Part shown: piece by piece, positions 1 through 11,215 of the stretch
Numbering within the stretch: position 1 is the first letter of the stretch
How the letters are laid out: each line of letters starts with the position of its first letter
NCBI RefSeq assembly: GCF_023159225.1
Contig: NC_063174.1
Location: 42,462,191-42,526,190 of the forward strand
Direction: 5' to 3'
Source: Perognathus longimembris pacificus
Taxonomy: Eukaryota > Chordata > Mammalia > Rodentia > Heteromyidae
Length of the DNA: 64,000 nucleotides
The notes under the pieces: model-generated
Told to the model about the DNA's origin: nothing
The model's database searches: none
Seen by the model: only the letters and a program-made list of their open reading frames with translations
Made by a program: the position numbers and the translations under genes

Positions 1-2784
1 CTTATCCTTTGTCCTCTTCCTCCTCTTTATCTTGCTCATGAAAGTGGTAATATGCAGCCCAGTTTCTTTTGAGACATAAGCTGTTCCTCATATATAATAA
101 TCAAAGAAAAAAAAAAGTCTTTTTGTTGCTGACAAACATTGTGAGTGGAGGACCCCCAAAAATCCCGTACAGTGAGACAAAGGCTTTTTGGAAGCTTGTC
201 TTTGCCAGTATATGAACAGCTGTCCTCACCCTCACAGGGATGTGTAGCATCAGAGCCTTGCACAAAAGTCAAAATGTGTTAGCACTGAACAGCTCTCATC
301 AGCCCTGTAGTAGTCAAGTCAGTGATTAGTGGCTTACATGCTCAAGAAAACATGCTGTCCCTGTACGTTAGCTGCTAGACTGTATAATGGGAACGTTATC
401 CAAGTAACATCTGAATCACATGTGGAGACAATGATGTCTCATCTATTTGCCCCACCAGAATATGAATAAAGAGAACCCAAAACAACATTGACCACTCAAA
501 TAGAGATTGGCACTTGCTACTTTATCTTCCTTAGTTCTCAAAAGTGAATTTACCAGAGCTCTTTTATTACAGAGAGAGCTGTCAGCTCTGATCCCCACTA
601 GCAAGCCTAAGTGAAAGTTAAAAGGAGTGCTTTCTGGAAGATTTTTTTTTTTTACTTGCAGAATTTAATCTCTAAGTAGTATTATCTTTCTAGTAACAGA
701 GTCCAAGTCTTGCTTCCTTGTGACCTTCCAAGCAGCAGTCTGTGTTCTATCAGAAATCCCTCCTTCCCACCCACGAGCACCCTGTGTGGTGGCAGGAGGA
801 GGGCCTTCCCAGTCGTTTGGTTGGGGCCACGCCAACCCTCAAACTGTGGTTTCCTGAGCCTTCTTGCTGCAATATGGCTGTTTCCCACACATGCCCAGCA
901 AAGCGGCAAGAGTCATGTATACATTGACCAGGTCAGTAGAGTTGATCCTCAGTCATCCAGCTCTCTCACTTGGGGAAGCAAGGGAACAGTTCACACGCTG
1001 TCTGCCTGCCTCTTACCTATATCCACAATTCACCTGGAAATCATGTAGAGAGAGCTTCATAGAGCTCTTCTGTCCTTCTGGAATGACTATCAGGACAAAA
1101 CAGTTCATATAATATGTAGTCAGTAGAGTTGCAGGACTGGGTAAGAAAGGGTGAAGGGAGCACAGGAAGGCTGATGTCTGACACCAGTGTAAATTCATCC
1201 AGAGACATACCCACTTTTAACATAGTCCCAGTATTGTCCTGGCTGCTTTGTATCAAATTTAATGGTTTGAATCCCACTGCAATTAACATGGGCTTTTACC
1301 AGGACACTTAGGGACTCATCTCATTACTGATTCTTCAGGATTTCAGGTGATGTACAACTGTAATCGTGGTCATTCATTATGTTGAATATGGTCACCACAA
1401 GTCTTAATGCAGAGCATTTTACTGTAGTGGAAACATCCTGTCTGTTGTACTGATGCTTAAGCAAACTTGAATGTATAGTAGACTGAGGATCAGCTCTCAT
1501 AGCAGGATTCAATTTGTAACAAGATTACCCCCACCTCTGCTCCAATGGCTTAATGAACAAGTTACAGAGGGTTTAGAAATCTGAGGCTAGGTTCTCTCAG
1601 ATGCCATGATGTCATCAGAGACCCACTCTCCTTCTGTCTCTGTTCTCTACAGAAAATCTTTTCATTCTGGGCCAGTCCCACCTCTAGCCAACTCTCAGTG
1701 TTCTTCTCCACTAAGAAGAACTGTAATGGCAAAAAATAGGAACAGAGTAAGCTCTTTTTAATAAGAATATTCCTAAAACATCTCATTGGCCAGAACTTTG
1801 TCACATGATTCTCTCTAAAGACAAAAGAGAGTAGATTGTATTGTTGTTTCAAGCTAAGCACACATGATCCAAACAATCAGAATTTAGGAAGAACAGGAAA
1901 AAGGATAGTATCCAGGCAAGTGTCAGTCTCCTAAGCACTTAGTCCTAACTTACTTCAGTTGTTAGGTAAAATTAAGGATTGACTTTACATATAATATCAA
2001 AGTCTAAGGTCTTAACACAAAATTTACATGTAGGAAAGGGAACTTACTTTGGTTTGGGATCTACCATGAGTTTACTTAGAATAATGTAATAGGCACTATT
2101 CACAATCCAGAGAATGGTGCTATTTAAAATTTACATCTCTATATTAGCACACATTTGTCTGTCTTCTTGTATAGGAATTGAGTTGTTGCTTTAAAAAATA
2201 ATAATAGTTGGTATATTTTGCTGGTCTCTCAGTAAATGTTTATTTAGCATCTGGGCACTGTAGATAAAACAAAAATCAACCACTCACATATCCACTCACT
2301 TCCGCTTGGGTTGTGCAGAAGAGAAGTATATTCATCAGTGGTTATGGTAAAAAGAGAGAATGGCTAAGCTGTGATAAGACATGCAAATAAAATTTTATAA
2401 GGATTCAGGAAAGGAAAAAATATTTCAGCAAGAGAGGATTGCATAAACATGATCTGGGATCCTAAACATATGTTCTTATTTTAAAAGTTTGCTTTCACAG
2501 CTAGTGAATATCATCATAAGACCAGAAAAAAGATGTTGGGAAAATGCATGACCAACTACCATTTACAAAGGATTACTGATAGGTAGGCATGCGTGCCATC
2601 CCATCTGTGGGTTAATGAGGGGGAGGCTTGGGAAGGAATGGAAAATTGCTGGGTATCTATTCTGTGCCTGGTACTCCAAATTATTTCAAGAAATCCTAAT
2701 GGAATGCCTGGGCTAGAGTTGCTGCATTAGACTGACCTTCCTTCTGTCATCCACAGTCCAGTAAAGCAGTTATAATTGCTGATG

Positions 2785-2905
2785 AGAAAGCAAAGCTGAA
2801 GCTCAGAGAAGTTAATTAACTTGAGCAGATCACCCGGTTTGTGAGTAACCAGACCTCTATTTGAGCCCAGGCACATTTGACAGAAAAGTCATGTTCTTTC
2901 CATTT
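2785..2905 (+). repeat. MIR SINE (ancient)
   Basis: The order of landmarks follows the MIR core: GAAGCTCAGAGAAGTTAA, a diverged 'AACTTGAGCAGATCACCC', then 'GTGAGTAACCAGACC' and 'GAGCCCAGGCACATTTGAC'. Divergence is high, as expected for a repeat that predates placental mammals. Confidence 0.6.
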
Positions 2906-3551
2906 AGAGACCAGGGGGTCTCTGCCTCCTACTGGTGATTTAATCTGGTTCCACAGCCATTGACTGAATAGTCGGTCCCTTCTCCAACCCCAATGTGAAT
3001 CAAATCCTACACCCTACTGGTTGAAACTGGGGCTTCACATGGATATTTTCACTCCACTTAGAGCTTATTTGTTACCTGCTTCAGTGGTATCACAACTCTC
3101 TTTTTAAAATAGCTGATATACTTCTATAGTAACTACTCAGTATAAAATTCAAGATATAAATTAATCATAGCAAAGTATTAGTCGCATTTCTATCTACCTT
3201 GATCCCTAGATATTTATTTACCATGGAAATGACCATTTTCGGTATATCCTACCCGAATTGCCAGGTGCAAATGCTAATGTGCATAGTAGTGTATGCCTGT
3301 GTGTGTTTTTGTGTTTTCCCTTCTTGTAACCAGAATAGGTGCTTATTATATACATGGTCCTCAAAACTCATCCTTTCTCCCCCCACCCTTCCTTCTTTCT
3401 GTCACTTAGATACCCCATAAAGATTTTGATAAAAAGAAAAAAAAAGATGAATTTAGAAAAATGGTTTTTGTTAAGTTGTCTCCAGAGTAGTTCTTATTGA
3501 TAGCAATTTCCTCCCAACATTACAAATATACCTCACTGAAGTATATTTTGT

Positions 3552-3630
3552 GGCTGGGATGTAGCTCAGTAGTAGAGCACCAGCTTATCATGTGCAAGGC
3601 CCTAGGTTCAATCCCTAGCACCACAAAAAA
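3552..3630 (+). mobile_element. ID-family SINE monomer
   Basis: A tRNA-Ala-derived ID element. It opens GGCTGGGATGTAGCTCAGTA (an A-box-like segment), carries GGTTCAATCCC (a B-box-like segment) and ends CAGCACC-type sequence with a short A tail, followed by a purine-rich stretch. It is a retroposon and not a functional tRNA gene, because the cloverleaf 3' half is not maintained. Confidence 0.8.
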
Positions 3631-4304
3631 GAGTGGAGGGGGTGAGGAGAGGAGAGAGAAGAGGAAGCAAAAAAAGAGGAAAGGGGATGGGATGAAGAAG
3701 GGTCTGATTTCTTCAGCCCTCATTCTGACTTAGGTCTTCATGCTTTCTTACATGAGGCATCCTCTGCGCTAGCACATTCCTGCCTCCCTTCCTCCTACCA
3801 GTTGAGCCTCTCCCATAGATTTGAGGGTCTCCGGTAGGGAAACTGCAGCTGGAAAGAAGGGATTTGTGTCAGAACTAGTCTCAGAAGCTTAGCTTCTCTC
3901 TAGGAGCTTTGGGGACTACACCATAGAAACTTGCTAAGCAATCTAGACTCCAAGGCCTTCCACCAAAGGACCTTTTTCCATTTACATGGTCTTTTTTTAA
4001 AAAATTCTTTTTGGGTCAGACATGGAGAATTAGTAAAGTCATTTAGTTTCTCCTTCAAGTAGTTTGCTGAGAGTGGAGAGTATCTCAGTTTCAAAGTGCT
4101 CAGATCCTCTGTAAAATCCTGTCACACATTTAGTCAAAGATATTTACTCCACACAAAATCCCTCCATTCTTCTTATTTCTGCCTCCCCATACCTCTGGAC
4201 TCACTTTTTGGAAATGGGACATCCGAAGGCATGAGAATGGCCAGTGGACATTTTTCTGAATCTTCCTAATTCATCTTTTACATCTGAAAAAATTAAAATT
4301 CAGC

Positions 4305-4405
4305 TGAGCTTTGGTTGATTATACCTGTATCCTAGCTACTCAGGAGGCTTGGATCTGAAGATTGAGGGTCACTCCCCAGGACCAGTACCAAAACAAATTA
4401 ATTAA
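4305..4405 (+). mobile_element. 7SL-headed SINE, left-half fragment
   Basis: Contains the hallmark 'ATCCTAGCTACTCAGGAGGC' and a diverged 'GGATCTGAAGATTGAGGGTC', the head of the B1/Alu-like SINE found many times in this window, then an A-rich end. The Geo-like right half is missing. Confidence 0.6.
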
Positions 4406-4556
4406 AATAAATACAGGGAAAAAATTATTAGTGACATCTGACTGAAAGGTTAATCTTTCTTTAGAGCTCTCATCTCATTCCACCAGGCCTGCCATTCCTC
4501 CCATCTCCAGCATGTCACATCTACCAACAGAAGGCAAATTCAAGAAATGCTTTAAG

Positions 4557-4759
4557 GGCTGGGGATATAGCCTAGTGGCAAGAGTGCCTGCCTCGGATAC
4601 ACGAGGCCCTAGGTTCGATTCCCCAGCACCACATATACAGAAAACGGCCAGAAGCGGCGCTGTGGCTCAAGTGGCAGAGTGCTAGCCTTGAGCGGGAAGA
4701 AGCCAGGGATGGTGCTCAGGCCCTGAGTCCAAGGCCCAGGACTGGCCAAAAAAAAAAAA
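4557..4759 (+). mobile_element. IDL-Geo dimeric SINE, full length, perfect TSD
   Basis: Complete dimer. The left ID-like monomer (GGGCTGGGGATATAGCCTAG, B-box-like GGTTCGATTCC) is followed by the Geo monomer (GGCCAGAAGCGGCGCTGTGG to CCAGGACTGGCC) and a 13+ A tail. It is flanked by a perfect 15-bp direct repeat, AAGAAATGCTTTAAG, at 4542-4556 and 4760-4774. The intact duplication indicates target-primed insertion and a fairly recent event. Confidence 0.93.
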
Positions 4760-4816
4760 AAGAAATGCTTTAAGCAGAAGTAGAGCTATGGCTTGAATGG
4801 TAGAGCGTCTGCCTTA

Positions 4817-5890
4817 ACAGACAAAGGTCACATATCAAAAATATATGCAGAACTAAAAAAATTAAATTCTTCCAAAACAAAACCGCAAAGAACCAACAAC
4901 CCCTTCAACAAGTGGGCTAAAGACTTAAAAAGAGACTTCTCTGATGAGGAAATGAGAATGGCCAAGAGACATATGAAAAAGTATTCTACATCACTGGCTA
5001 TAAAGGAAATGCAAACCAAAACAACATTGAGATTCCACCTCACCCCAGTAAGAATGTCCTTTATCAAGAAAATTGACAATAATAAATGTTGGAGGGGACG
5101 TGGCCAAAAGGGAACCCTACTTGATTGCTGGTGGGAATGTAAACTGATTCAGCCACTCTGGCAAGTGGTATGGAGATTCCTCAGAAGACTAAACATAGAG
5201 CTCCCCTATGACCCAGCAGCCCCACTTTTGCGCATCTACCCAAAAGACCACAAACAAGAACACACTAAAGCCACCAGCATAACAATGTTCATTGCAGCAC
5301 AATGAACATAGCTAAAATATGGAACCAACCCAGATGCCCCTCAGTAGACAAATGGATCAGGACTCTATGGTCTCCCTCCTAGGGAATAATTAACACAGAC
5401 TTAGGCTAGTCACAGCAGAGGATCACAAGAGCCCAATAGCTATGCCCTTATGAACACATAAGATGATGCTAAGTGAAATGAACTCCATGTTATGGAAACG
5501 AGTGTTATATCACTGTTGTAATTACTTTCAACATGCCATGTGAAACCGTAGCTTCTATTGTTGATGATCCTCTTGTATCCCCTTCCTGTGGTTGTACCCA
5601 CACTATCACTGTATCTCATCTGAGTACACTGGATACTGTATATACTGGTATTAGGACTAGGGAAGTGAAAGGGAATATCGAAAGCGAGAGACACAGGATA
5701 AAAAGACAAACGACTCCAAAAGCAATACTTGCAAAACCATTTGGTGTAAACCATGAGAGGGAAAGGGGGAGGGAGAGGGGAGAATGAAGGAGGAGGTAAC
5801 AAACAGTACAAGAAATGTACCCAAGGCCTAATGTATGAAACTGTAACCTCTCTGTACATCACTTTGACAATAAATAAGAGGGAAAAAAAG
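4817..5890 (+). mobile_element. LINE-1 3' end (ORF2 C terminus + 3' UTR), 5'-truncated
   Basis: An open frame (to 5305) reads the end of L1 ORF2. It shows the NNPFNKWAKDLKRDFS-like block, MAKRHMKKYSTSLAIKEMQ, the HLTPVRM block and the CWRGRGQKGTLLDCWWECK block, then ELPYDPAAPLL and MFIAAQ. A small deletion just after MFIAAQ gives an early stop, and downstream sequence continues as L1-like 'GGAACCAACCCAGATGCCCC'. The 3' UTR ends 'CTGTACATCACTTTGACAAT' and a short A-rich tail near 5880. Endonuclease and reverse transcriptase domains are absent, so this is a dead copy. It is not a host gene despite the 170-codon frame. Confidence 0.88.
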
Positions 5891-6887
5891 CCAAGTGGGA
5901 GCTTGAGGCCTCAGTACCAACATACACATACACAAATGCTTTTAATGAAAAGTACTGTACATTTTATCAACTGTATTATTTTTTCTTTTAATGTGGATTC
6001 AATGTGGATTCATACTACACACATATTGGCAGAAGTACTGATCATACTGAAGGGCTAGTTACAAAATTTGTGACACACACGATCCTTACTGTTAATGAGG
6101 TAAATAGATGTAAGAACTTATACAGCATCTACTGGAAGAACATATACTTCCACATCCTGTGGGTCCGTGTGCCCTGCTGATCTGTAGTGGAGGTTTTATA
6201 TATCTTTATTTGTAAGCCTGCCCTCTTGCCAAATTCCCCTTGTTTTGATTTTGTATTCATATGATGACTGGTATTCATATAGTAGTTTTACCTTATTTTG
6301 TACTCGCATACTAATATAAGCAATTTTTAAAGTTACTTTCTTTGTTAAGTATATTTTTATTATCATTAGTGGTACAAAGGACTTGGTCAAATGTAAATTT
6401 TTTTGTTAATCTTTCAGTCAGTTGGGTGTTACTATGCTAGAATTCTAAAAACAATCCTCAAGGCTGCATTTTGTTCCAGCCTCATCTCTGCAGTCTGTTT
6501 GCTCACAGTGCCCTAGCCATATGGCTTCCTCCAACTTGAAACCATGTAGAGTCCAGAGTGCTGTGGTGGACTTGTCCCAAATTTGCCTCTGTTTCTTGTA
6601 CTTGACACCCAGAAGGAAACATGCATTAAACATTCATTGAATTTAACAAGAAAGGAAGCTAGAACTGTAAAACCAAGTGGTTTTTATGCACATGGCCAGT
6701 GACTCCTAGGCCATTGTCTTTTCACCATGACCACCCCAAGTCAGCTTCAAGTAACTCCCTTGTCTGAATCCAGACCCGCTTTAATAGTTTCTTTTTTCTC
6801 TTTGCATGGCTTTAGGATTATAGTTACATACAGCAAATGGGTGTGAAGGGAATCTCCGTCAATCTTTTCTTTTTCTTTTGCTTACAG

Positions 6888-7105
6888 GCAATCTTTGGCA
6901 ACCAAACATTCCCTAGCTCCAATTTATGGACAATGAATAATGGTGCGGGCTGCAGAATTTCAAGTGCCACGGCTGGTGGCCAGAAGCCAACCACTCTGCC
7001 ACAAAAAGTGGTGCCACCTCCAAGTTCTTCCTCCTCCCTGCTCCCCAAACCCCCATCCAATCACAAACAAATGCTCAGAAAGGCAACATCCCAGAGAGCT
7101 TCCAA
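6888..7105 (+). CDS. TTLL5: TTLL5 coding exon (third from 3' end), tubulin polyglutamylase C-terminal tail
   Basis: TTLL5 is a tubulin-tyrosine-ligase-like enzyme that adds glutamate chains to tubulin and other proteins at cilia and sperm flagella; as STAMP it also modulates steroid receptors. This exon lies in the non-catalytic C-terminal tail. A pyrimidine tract and CAG end at 6887, the frame opens phase 0 with AIFGNQTF, and 72 codons plus two bases (AA) end at donor CCAA|GTAAGT. The peptide is rich in Ser and Pro (for example [20 protein letters not shown]) and low-complexity, and finishes [12 protein letters not shown](K). The split Lys codon is completed exactly by the exon at 16618. The identification rests on memory of the TTLL5 C terminus, on the splice fit and on the TGFB3 neighbour; each agrees. 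The catalytic TTL domain lies far upstream, outside the window. Confidence 0.88.
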
Positions 7106-7330
7106 GTAAGTTTTTCTAATCATTATCTGTTCAATTTCTTCAGAGTTGTATTAATTCTAAGCTAATTGGGAATCTTTATGACGTTTCCATTTGGATTGAA
7201 AACCAGAATACCTGATGGGTAATAATGGCTAGCTTTGGACTCAACCATGGCTACAAATTAGAATCTCCTGAGGAGCAATGGCAGCATTTTAGTGGCTGAC
7301 AATGTTGTGGCTGGCTGGGTAGCCATTGCT

Positions 7331-7527
7331 CTTTTTTTTTTTGCCTATCCTGGGGCTTGAACTCAGGGCCTGGACAATGTCCCTGAGCTTCTTTTTGCTC
7401 AAGGCTAGCACTCTACCACTTGAACCTCAGCACCACTTCCAGCTTTTTCTGCTTTCATGGTACTGAGGAATTGAACCCAGGGCTTCATGCATGCTAGGCA
7501 CTCTACCACTAAGCCACATTCCCAGCC
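7331..7527 (-). mobile_element. IDL-Geo dimeric SINE, antisense, with TSD
   Basis: Reading the - strand gives the ID-like left half and then the Geo half with an A tail (seen as the T run at 7331-7342). A 10-bp direct repeat AGCCATTGCT flanks it at 7321-7330 and 7528-7537. Several substitutions mark it as older than the copy at 4557. Confidence 0.9.
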
Positions 7528-7749
7528 AGCCATTGCTATTTTAGGTTCTCAGGTGACAGAAGAGAGTTGATTGTAGAACTCAAGGTCATTGCTACCCAAT
7601 TCTGCAGGCCTCTGGCAGGAGTGTCAGATAGTATATCAGGTAACTGCTCTGAACTATGAGCTTGGAGAAAAACATTTAAGTCTTCCTCTATATATCTTCT
7701 GTTGGTCACTTTTCAGAATCAAGTCATTTTAATTTCATCAAGAATTTAA

Positions 7750-7993
7750 CATCAGGCTGGATGCCAGTGGCTCATGCTTATAATCCTAGCTACTCAAGAG
7801 ATTGAGATCTGAGGATCATGGTTCAAAGCCAGCCCAAGCAGGAAAGTCCATGAGCCTCCTATGTCCAATTAACCACCAGAAAACTAGAAGTGGAACTGTG
7901 GCTCAGAGTGTTACCGCAGTAGTCTTGAGCACAAAAGCTCAGGTACAGCGCCCAGGCTCTGACTCAAGCAAGCCCCAGGACAGAGAAGAAGAA
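7750..7993 (+). mobile_element. 7SL-headed SINE with Geo-like right half, with TSD
   Basis: The head reads GGCTGGATGCCAGTGGCTCA then AATCCTAGCTACTCAAGAG, resembling Alu/B1. It is followed by a linker (CCAATTAACCACCAGAAAAC) and a right half matching the Geo monomer (GAAGTGGAACTGTGGCTCA to CAAGCCCCAGGAC). The flanking repeat AAGAATTTAA lies at 7740-7749 and 7994-8003. Confidence 0.88.
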
Positions 7994-8734
7994 AAGAATT
8001 TAATACCTGCTTTCCCCCTTGTTTGTTGGTTCAACTTTAGGCTTTGAATGAGAAGATGTAAAATTAAGATTTCAGTTGCACAATTAAAGTAATTGACATT
8101 AATCCACAAGCTGTAACAACAATATTTCTTGTCACTTTTATAGTCTACCTTTTTTCTACCAAAAAAAAAAAATCCACAGATCAAATTAATGTCACAGGCC
8201 TTCACTCTGCTTCCAGCTCTTGTTTTAGCTATTGAACTGGCAACAGACTGGTAAAGCCATTTGCTTCTAGCAGCCTTTCTCCAGGTTAAAGCTGGGGAGC
8301 TTTTCAGCAATGTGTGGAAGAGACAGGCATTTTCTGGTATGTAGACCCCAGAGGATCCTTACATACTTGTCTTGCTCACATTCAGGCTCCTCATTCATTT
8401 GCCCTTCCTAAATTCAATTTTAGTTTTAAGAAACAATTCTAGGGCCTAGAAAAAATAGTTACAATTTTTCCTCTTGGTAAGTGAATCAAATTCTAGATTC
8501 AAACAGAAAAGAATCCATTTATGGCTCTTTTAATCCTATTGCTGCCATTATTTACTTACCCAACAATATTGATTCTGTGCTTGCTAAGTACCAAGCAACT
8601 GTTTGGGGAAGAGTTGGCGTTGTAATTCCTGCAGATCTCTCCAGAGCAGCAATGAGGAAGGCTACAGCCTGTGGTTGAATAGAAAGGAAGTTGTATGTCC
8701 TCCCAACCTGGAAGGAGGAGTTAAATCTCTAATG

Positions 8735-8890
8735 GTGCAGTCCCTGGAGCCAGGCCACCTGCACTCACATCCCCACTCCATAGTCTGCTAACTTTATACC
8801 TTTGGCAAGTAAGATAACTTCTTGGCCTCAGTTTCCTCATTTGAAACAATAGGACAGAGTACTTAGTAAGCCAGTGGATAAATATGAATA
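8735..8890 (-). repeat. MIR SINE (ancient), antisense
   Basis: Contains the antisense MIR core 'GGCCTCAGTTTCCTCATTTG' preceded by a diverged 'CTTTGGCAAGTAAGATAACTT'. Flanking similarity fades on both sides. Confidence 0.6.
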
Positions 8891-9078
8891 GAGATAAATG
8901 TGTATAGAACCCATGGAATCAGGCCTTAGTCACTCTTGGATGCATGCTAAAGCCACATTGTCCTCTGCAGAGTGGAGAGGCCCACAGGAACCAGAAAATC
9001 AGTGAGTTTTTGAAAGTGAATGTTAAACTTGCCAGTATGCTCCTTGTTTGTGGACTCCCCGGTTATTGCCAGTACCCC

Positions 9079-9187
9079 GAGATGGCCCTTGGAGGCCTGT
9101 GTGGCTGGCTGATGGACTGGTGGGGAGATGATGGTGACCTTTGGGGGCCTATGTGGCTGGCTGGCGTACTGGACCAGTGGGGAGGTG
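9079..9187. repeat. Diverged tandem duplication, unit about 55 bp
   Basis: Two copies of a G-rich unit lie side by side. Both carry GGCCT(G/A)TGTGGCTGGCTG followed by a GACTGG/GTACTGG and AGTGGGGAG-like end. Differences between the copies point to an old duplication. No gene is implied. Confidence 0.6.
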
Positions 9188-9954
9188 AGCTTGGGCAGCA
9201 GCTGGGCTCTCTCCTGGCAGAAGATGTGGCAGCCTCCTAGGTAGAGTTGCAGCCCTTTGGACAAACTTTGCTTTGCTGCATTTTTGTGGTTTCTTCTCTG
9301 TGACAGGCAGGAGTGTGGGAAAACCGGAAACAGCTCAGCATCAAAAATGCACAGCAGGGAGGAAAAAAGCAAAGATTTCTTCAGACTTTAAGAAATATAA
9401 TCCAAGTATCAAAAGGCATGCTGTGAGGCATTGTTCCAGGAAATAGTTTCCAATTTGCCTTTAAAACTCTAGCACAAGTTTGTGGAGCTAAGTTAGCGCT
9501 AATGGGGACCTTAACATTCTCTCACATGGAAAATGTCCGGGGTTATGAAGGCCCCATAGATATTTTCAAGTATTCTTCTAGCTTTCAGAAAAAAAGAACA
9601 GAACAAATTTTCATCTGAACGGACTCATTGAAAAGCTCCCTCTATGAAATACTCAGATATACTTTTAAATAAAGAAACTCAGAGAGTTTCTATGTACCCC
9701 CCACCCAGATTTCCCATTGTTAACGTCTTCCCCTGCCATGGGGAACAGCCTTTAGTATGTTATTGCTATTTACTTTATTTGGATCATTGAAGTGACTTTT
9801 AATCCAGTATTTTTATGTCCCCTGGAATAAAGATCCTGAGTACTAGGATTACCCGGGTGTTTTTATTCTTCTAAAGAGATAGTTGTTCCTAGCTAACAGA
9901 ACAACTTAACTAACATATCTGTGATTCACTTTCATATTTTAAAATTAAAATACT

Positions 9955-10050
9955 AATAGTGCCTGCCTCATGGTCAGAGAATCAAACAAATTAATGAATG
10001 TCAAGCACAGTTACTGGAACCAATACATAATAAATGCTAAGTAAGTATTA
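9955..10050 (-). repeat. MIR SINE fragment, antisense
   Basis: The order 'GTGCCTGCCTCATGG', 'AATCAAACAAATTAATGAATG' and 'ACATAATAAATGCTAAGTAAG' follows the antisense 5' part of MIR. Confidence 0.45.
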
Positions 10051-11134
10051 GGTGTCATTATGAATAATACCAAGGCTGTGTTTCAAAATTTTTTTCAAAA
10101 AAAAATTTTTTTTTCTTCTGCCTCCCAGATGTGTTGCTTCATTTGCCTGGATCTTATTGTGGCCTTTATTCCAGCCCGCTTCAGATTAATCAGGAGCCCT
10201 CAGTTCTGACTTGTGGGACTGAGTCACACTCAGGAATGCCACAGTGGCCCCAGGAGACACAAATAATGAGAAGTTGTAGTGAGGATTTGACCATGCCAAG
10301 CCCTGTGTCTTTGGGTTGAACTTCAAACTTCTCCTAGCACAGAAGTTGGCATTAGACAGATAGAAAAGCAATTTCCAAGAGCATCAAAGTTTCCACATCC
10401 TAGAGGGTTGTGTTTGGAGAACAATAGAACATAAAAGATGGAATGTGTGGATTTGGTACACAAGGAATTGAGAATCACAACAGCGGGGTCCTGTTTCTTT
10501 ATGATAATTTTCAAGTTGCCTTCCGAATGCAGGTTTCATTTTTCCATCTGTAAAACAAAAACTGCTGTCCCTACTGGATAATTAGCCAAAATATCTTGTC
10601 AATTCCGTTGAAAGCTTTTTTATGAGCACATTTGTCTTTTAATCCTGGTGCTTTGCAGCCATTTTCCTGATCCTCTCTTGGCCCAGAAATTCTTATTAGG
10701 TTCTCAAACTATTAAGTTCTCAAACTTATATTTCCTTTCCATATACCCTGTTTGCCAGTTCTGTGAAGAGAATAATTTATAATTTTCTTTTCTCATTTTT
10801 TCTTGCTTGCTTTAACTATTTCCATAGTGCCCTTCTTGATTTTCTTCTCTAATATGTGCTATATTTCCTCAGATCTTCCTTTCTAAACTCTTTCTGATAT
10901 TCCAAGAAGTAGGCTAACTTAAGAGGACAGCCCAGGAACAGCCTTAGGAACTTGCATCCCCACTATCTTCTTTCTAAGTGACCTTTACCCAGAATGATAC
11001 TCTCCAGAAAGTGTGGAGAAAGAATCCTATCGGAGAAGACTGAAGTTTGCCTAGCAAACTCATAGACTGCAGATGAATTTTAAAGGGTCAGGTAAAGCTG
11101 TTACAACATGGGAGATTTCTCTGACGAAAGGAAA

Positions 11135-11215
11135 CAGACAAGCCAGGCTTGTTAGCTCTGTGGTAGAGCACACACTTAGCATGTGTGAGACACTGGGTAT
11201 GATCCCAACAAAAGG
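11135..11215 (+). mobile_element. ID-family SINE monomer, diverged
   Basis: The ID pattern is visible (TTAGCTCTGTGGTAGAGCAC, then TTAGCATGTGTGAGACACTGGG), but the B-box-like segment is degraded to GGTATGATCCC. It ends at an A-rich, purine-rich stretch. Confidence 0.65.

Larger units (their letters stand above)
1..6887 (+). other. TTLL5: TTLL5 intron (partial), upstream of first exon in window
   Basis: No exon is recognisable here on either strand. Open frames are short, overlap on both strands and resemble no protein I know. The stretch holds a MIR at about 2785-2905, an ID monomer at 3552, a 7SL-type SINE fragment at about 4305, a full IDL-Geo SINE at 4557 and an L1 3' end at about 4817-5890. 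From 1 to about 2780, and from 5890 to 6800, I see only AT-rich unique-looking DNA. It is assigned to a TTLL5 intron because the next exon to the right (6888) begins after an acceptor site and continues an open reading frame. Confidence 0.6.

Noticed and set aside
710..1048. 112-codon frame near the left edge
   Set aside because: Considered as an upstream TTLL5 exon; no acceptor/donor pair and no resemblance to the TTLL5 tail.
3552..3630. tRNA-Ala gene
   Set aside because: ID SINE with tRNA-like promoter boxes but no cloverleaf 3' half; the same applies to all other ID and IDL units.
4793..5305. 170-codon open frame
   Set aside because: It is the tail of L1 ORF2 (WECK, LPYDPA and MFIAAQ blocks), not a host gene.
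8944..9372. Overlapping frames of 98 (+) and 141 (-) codons
   Set aside because: They cover a G-rich tandem duplication; mutual overlap and lack of a family argue for chance.
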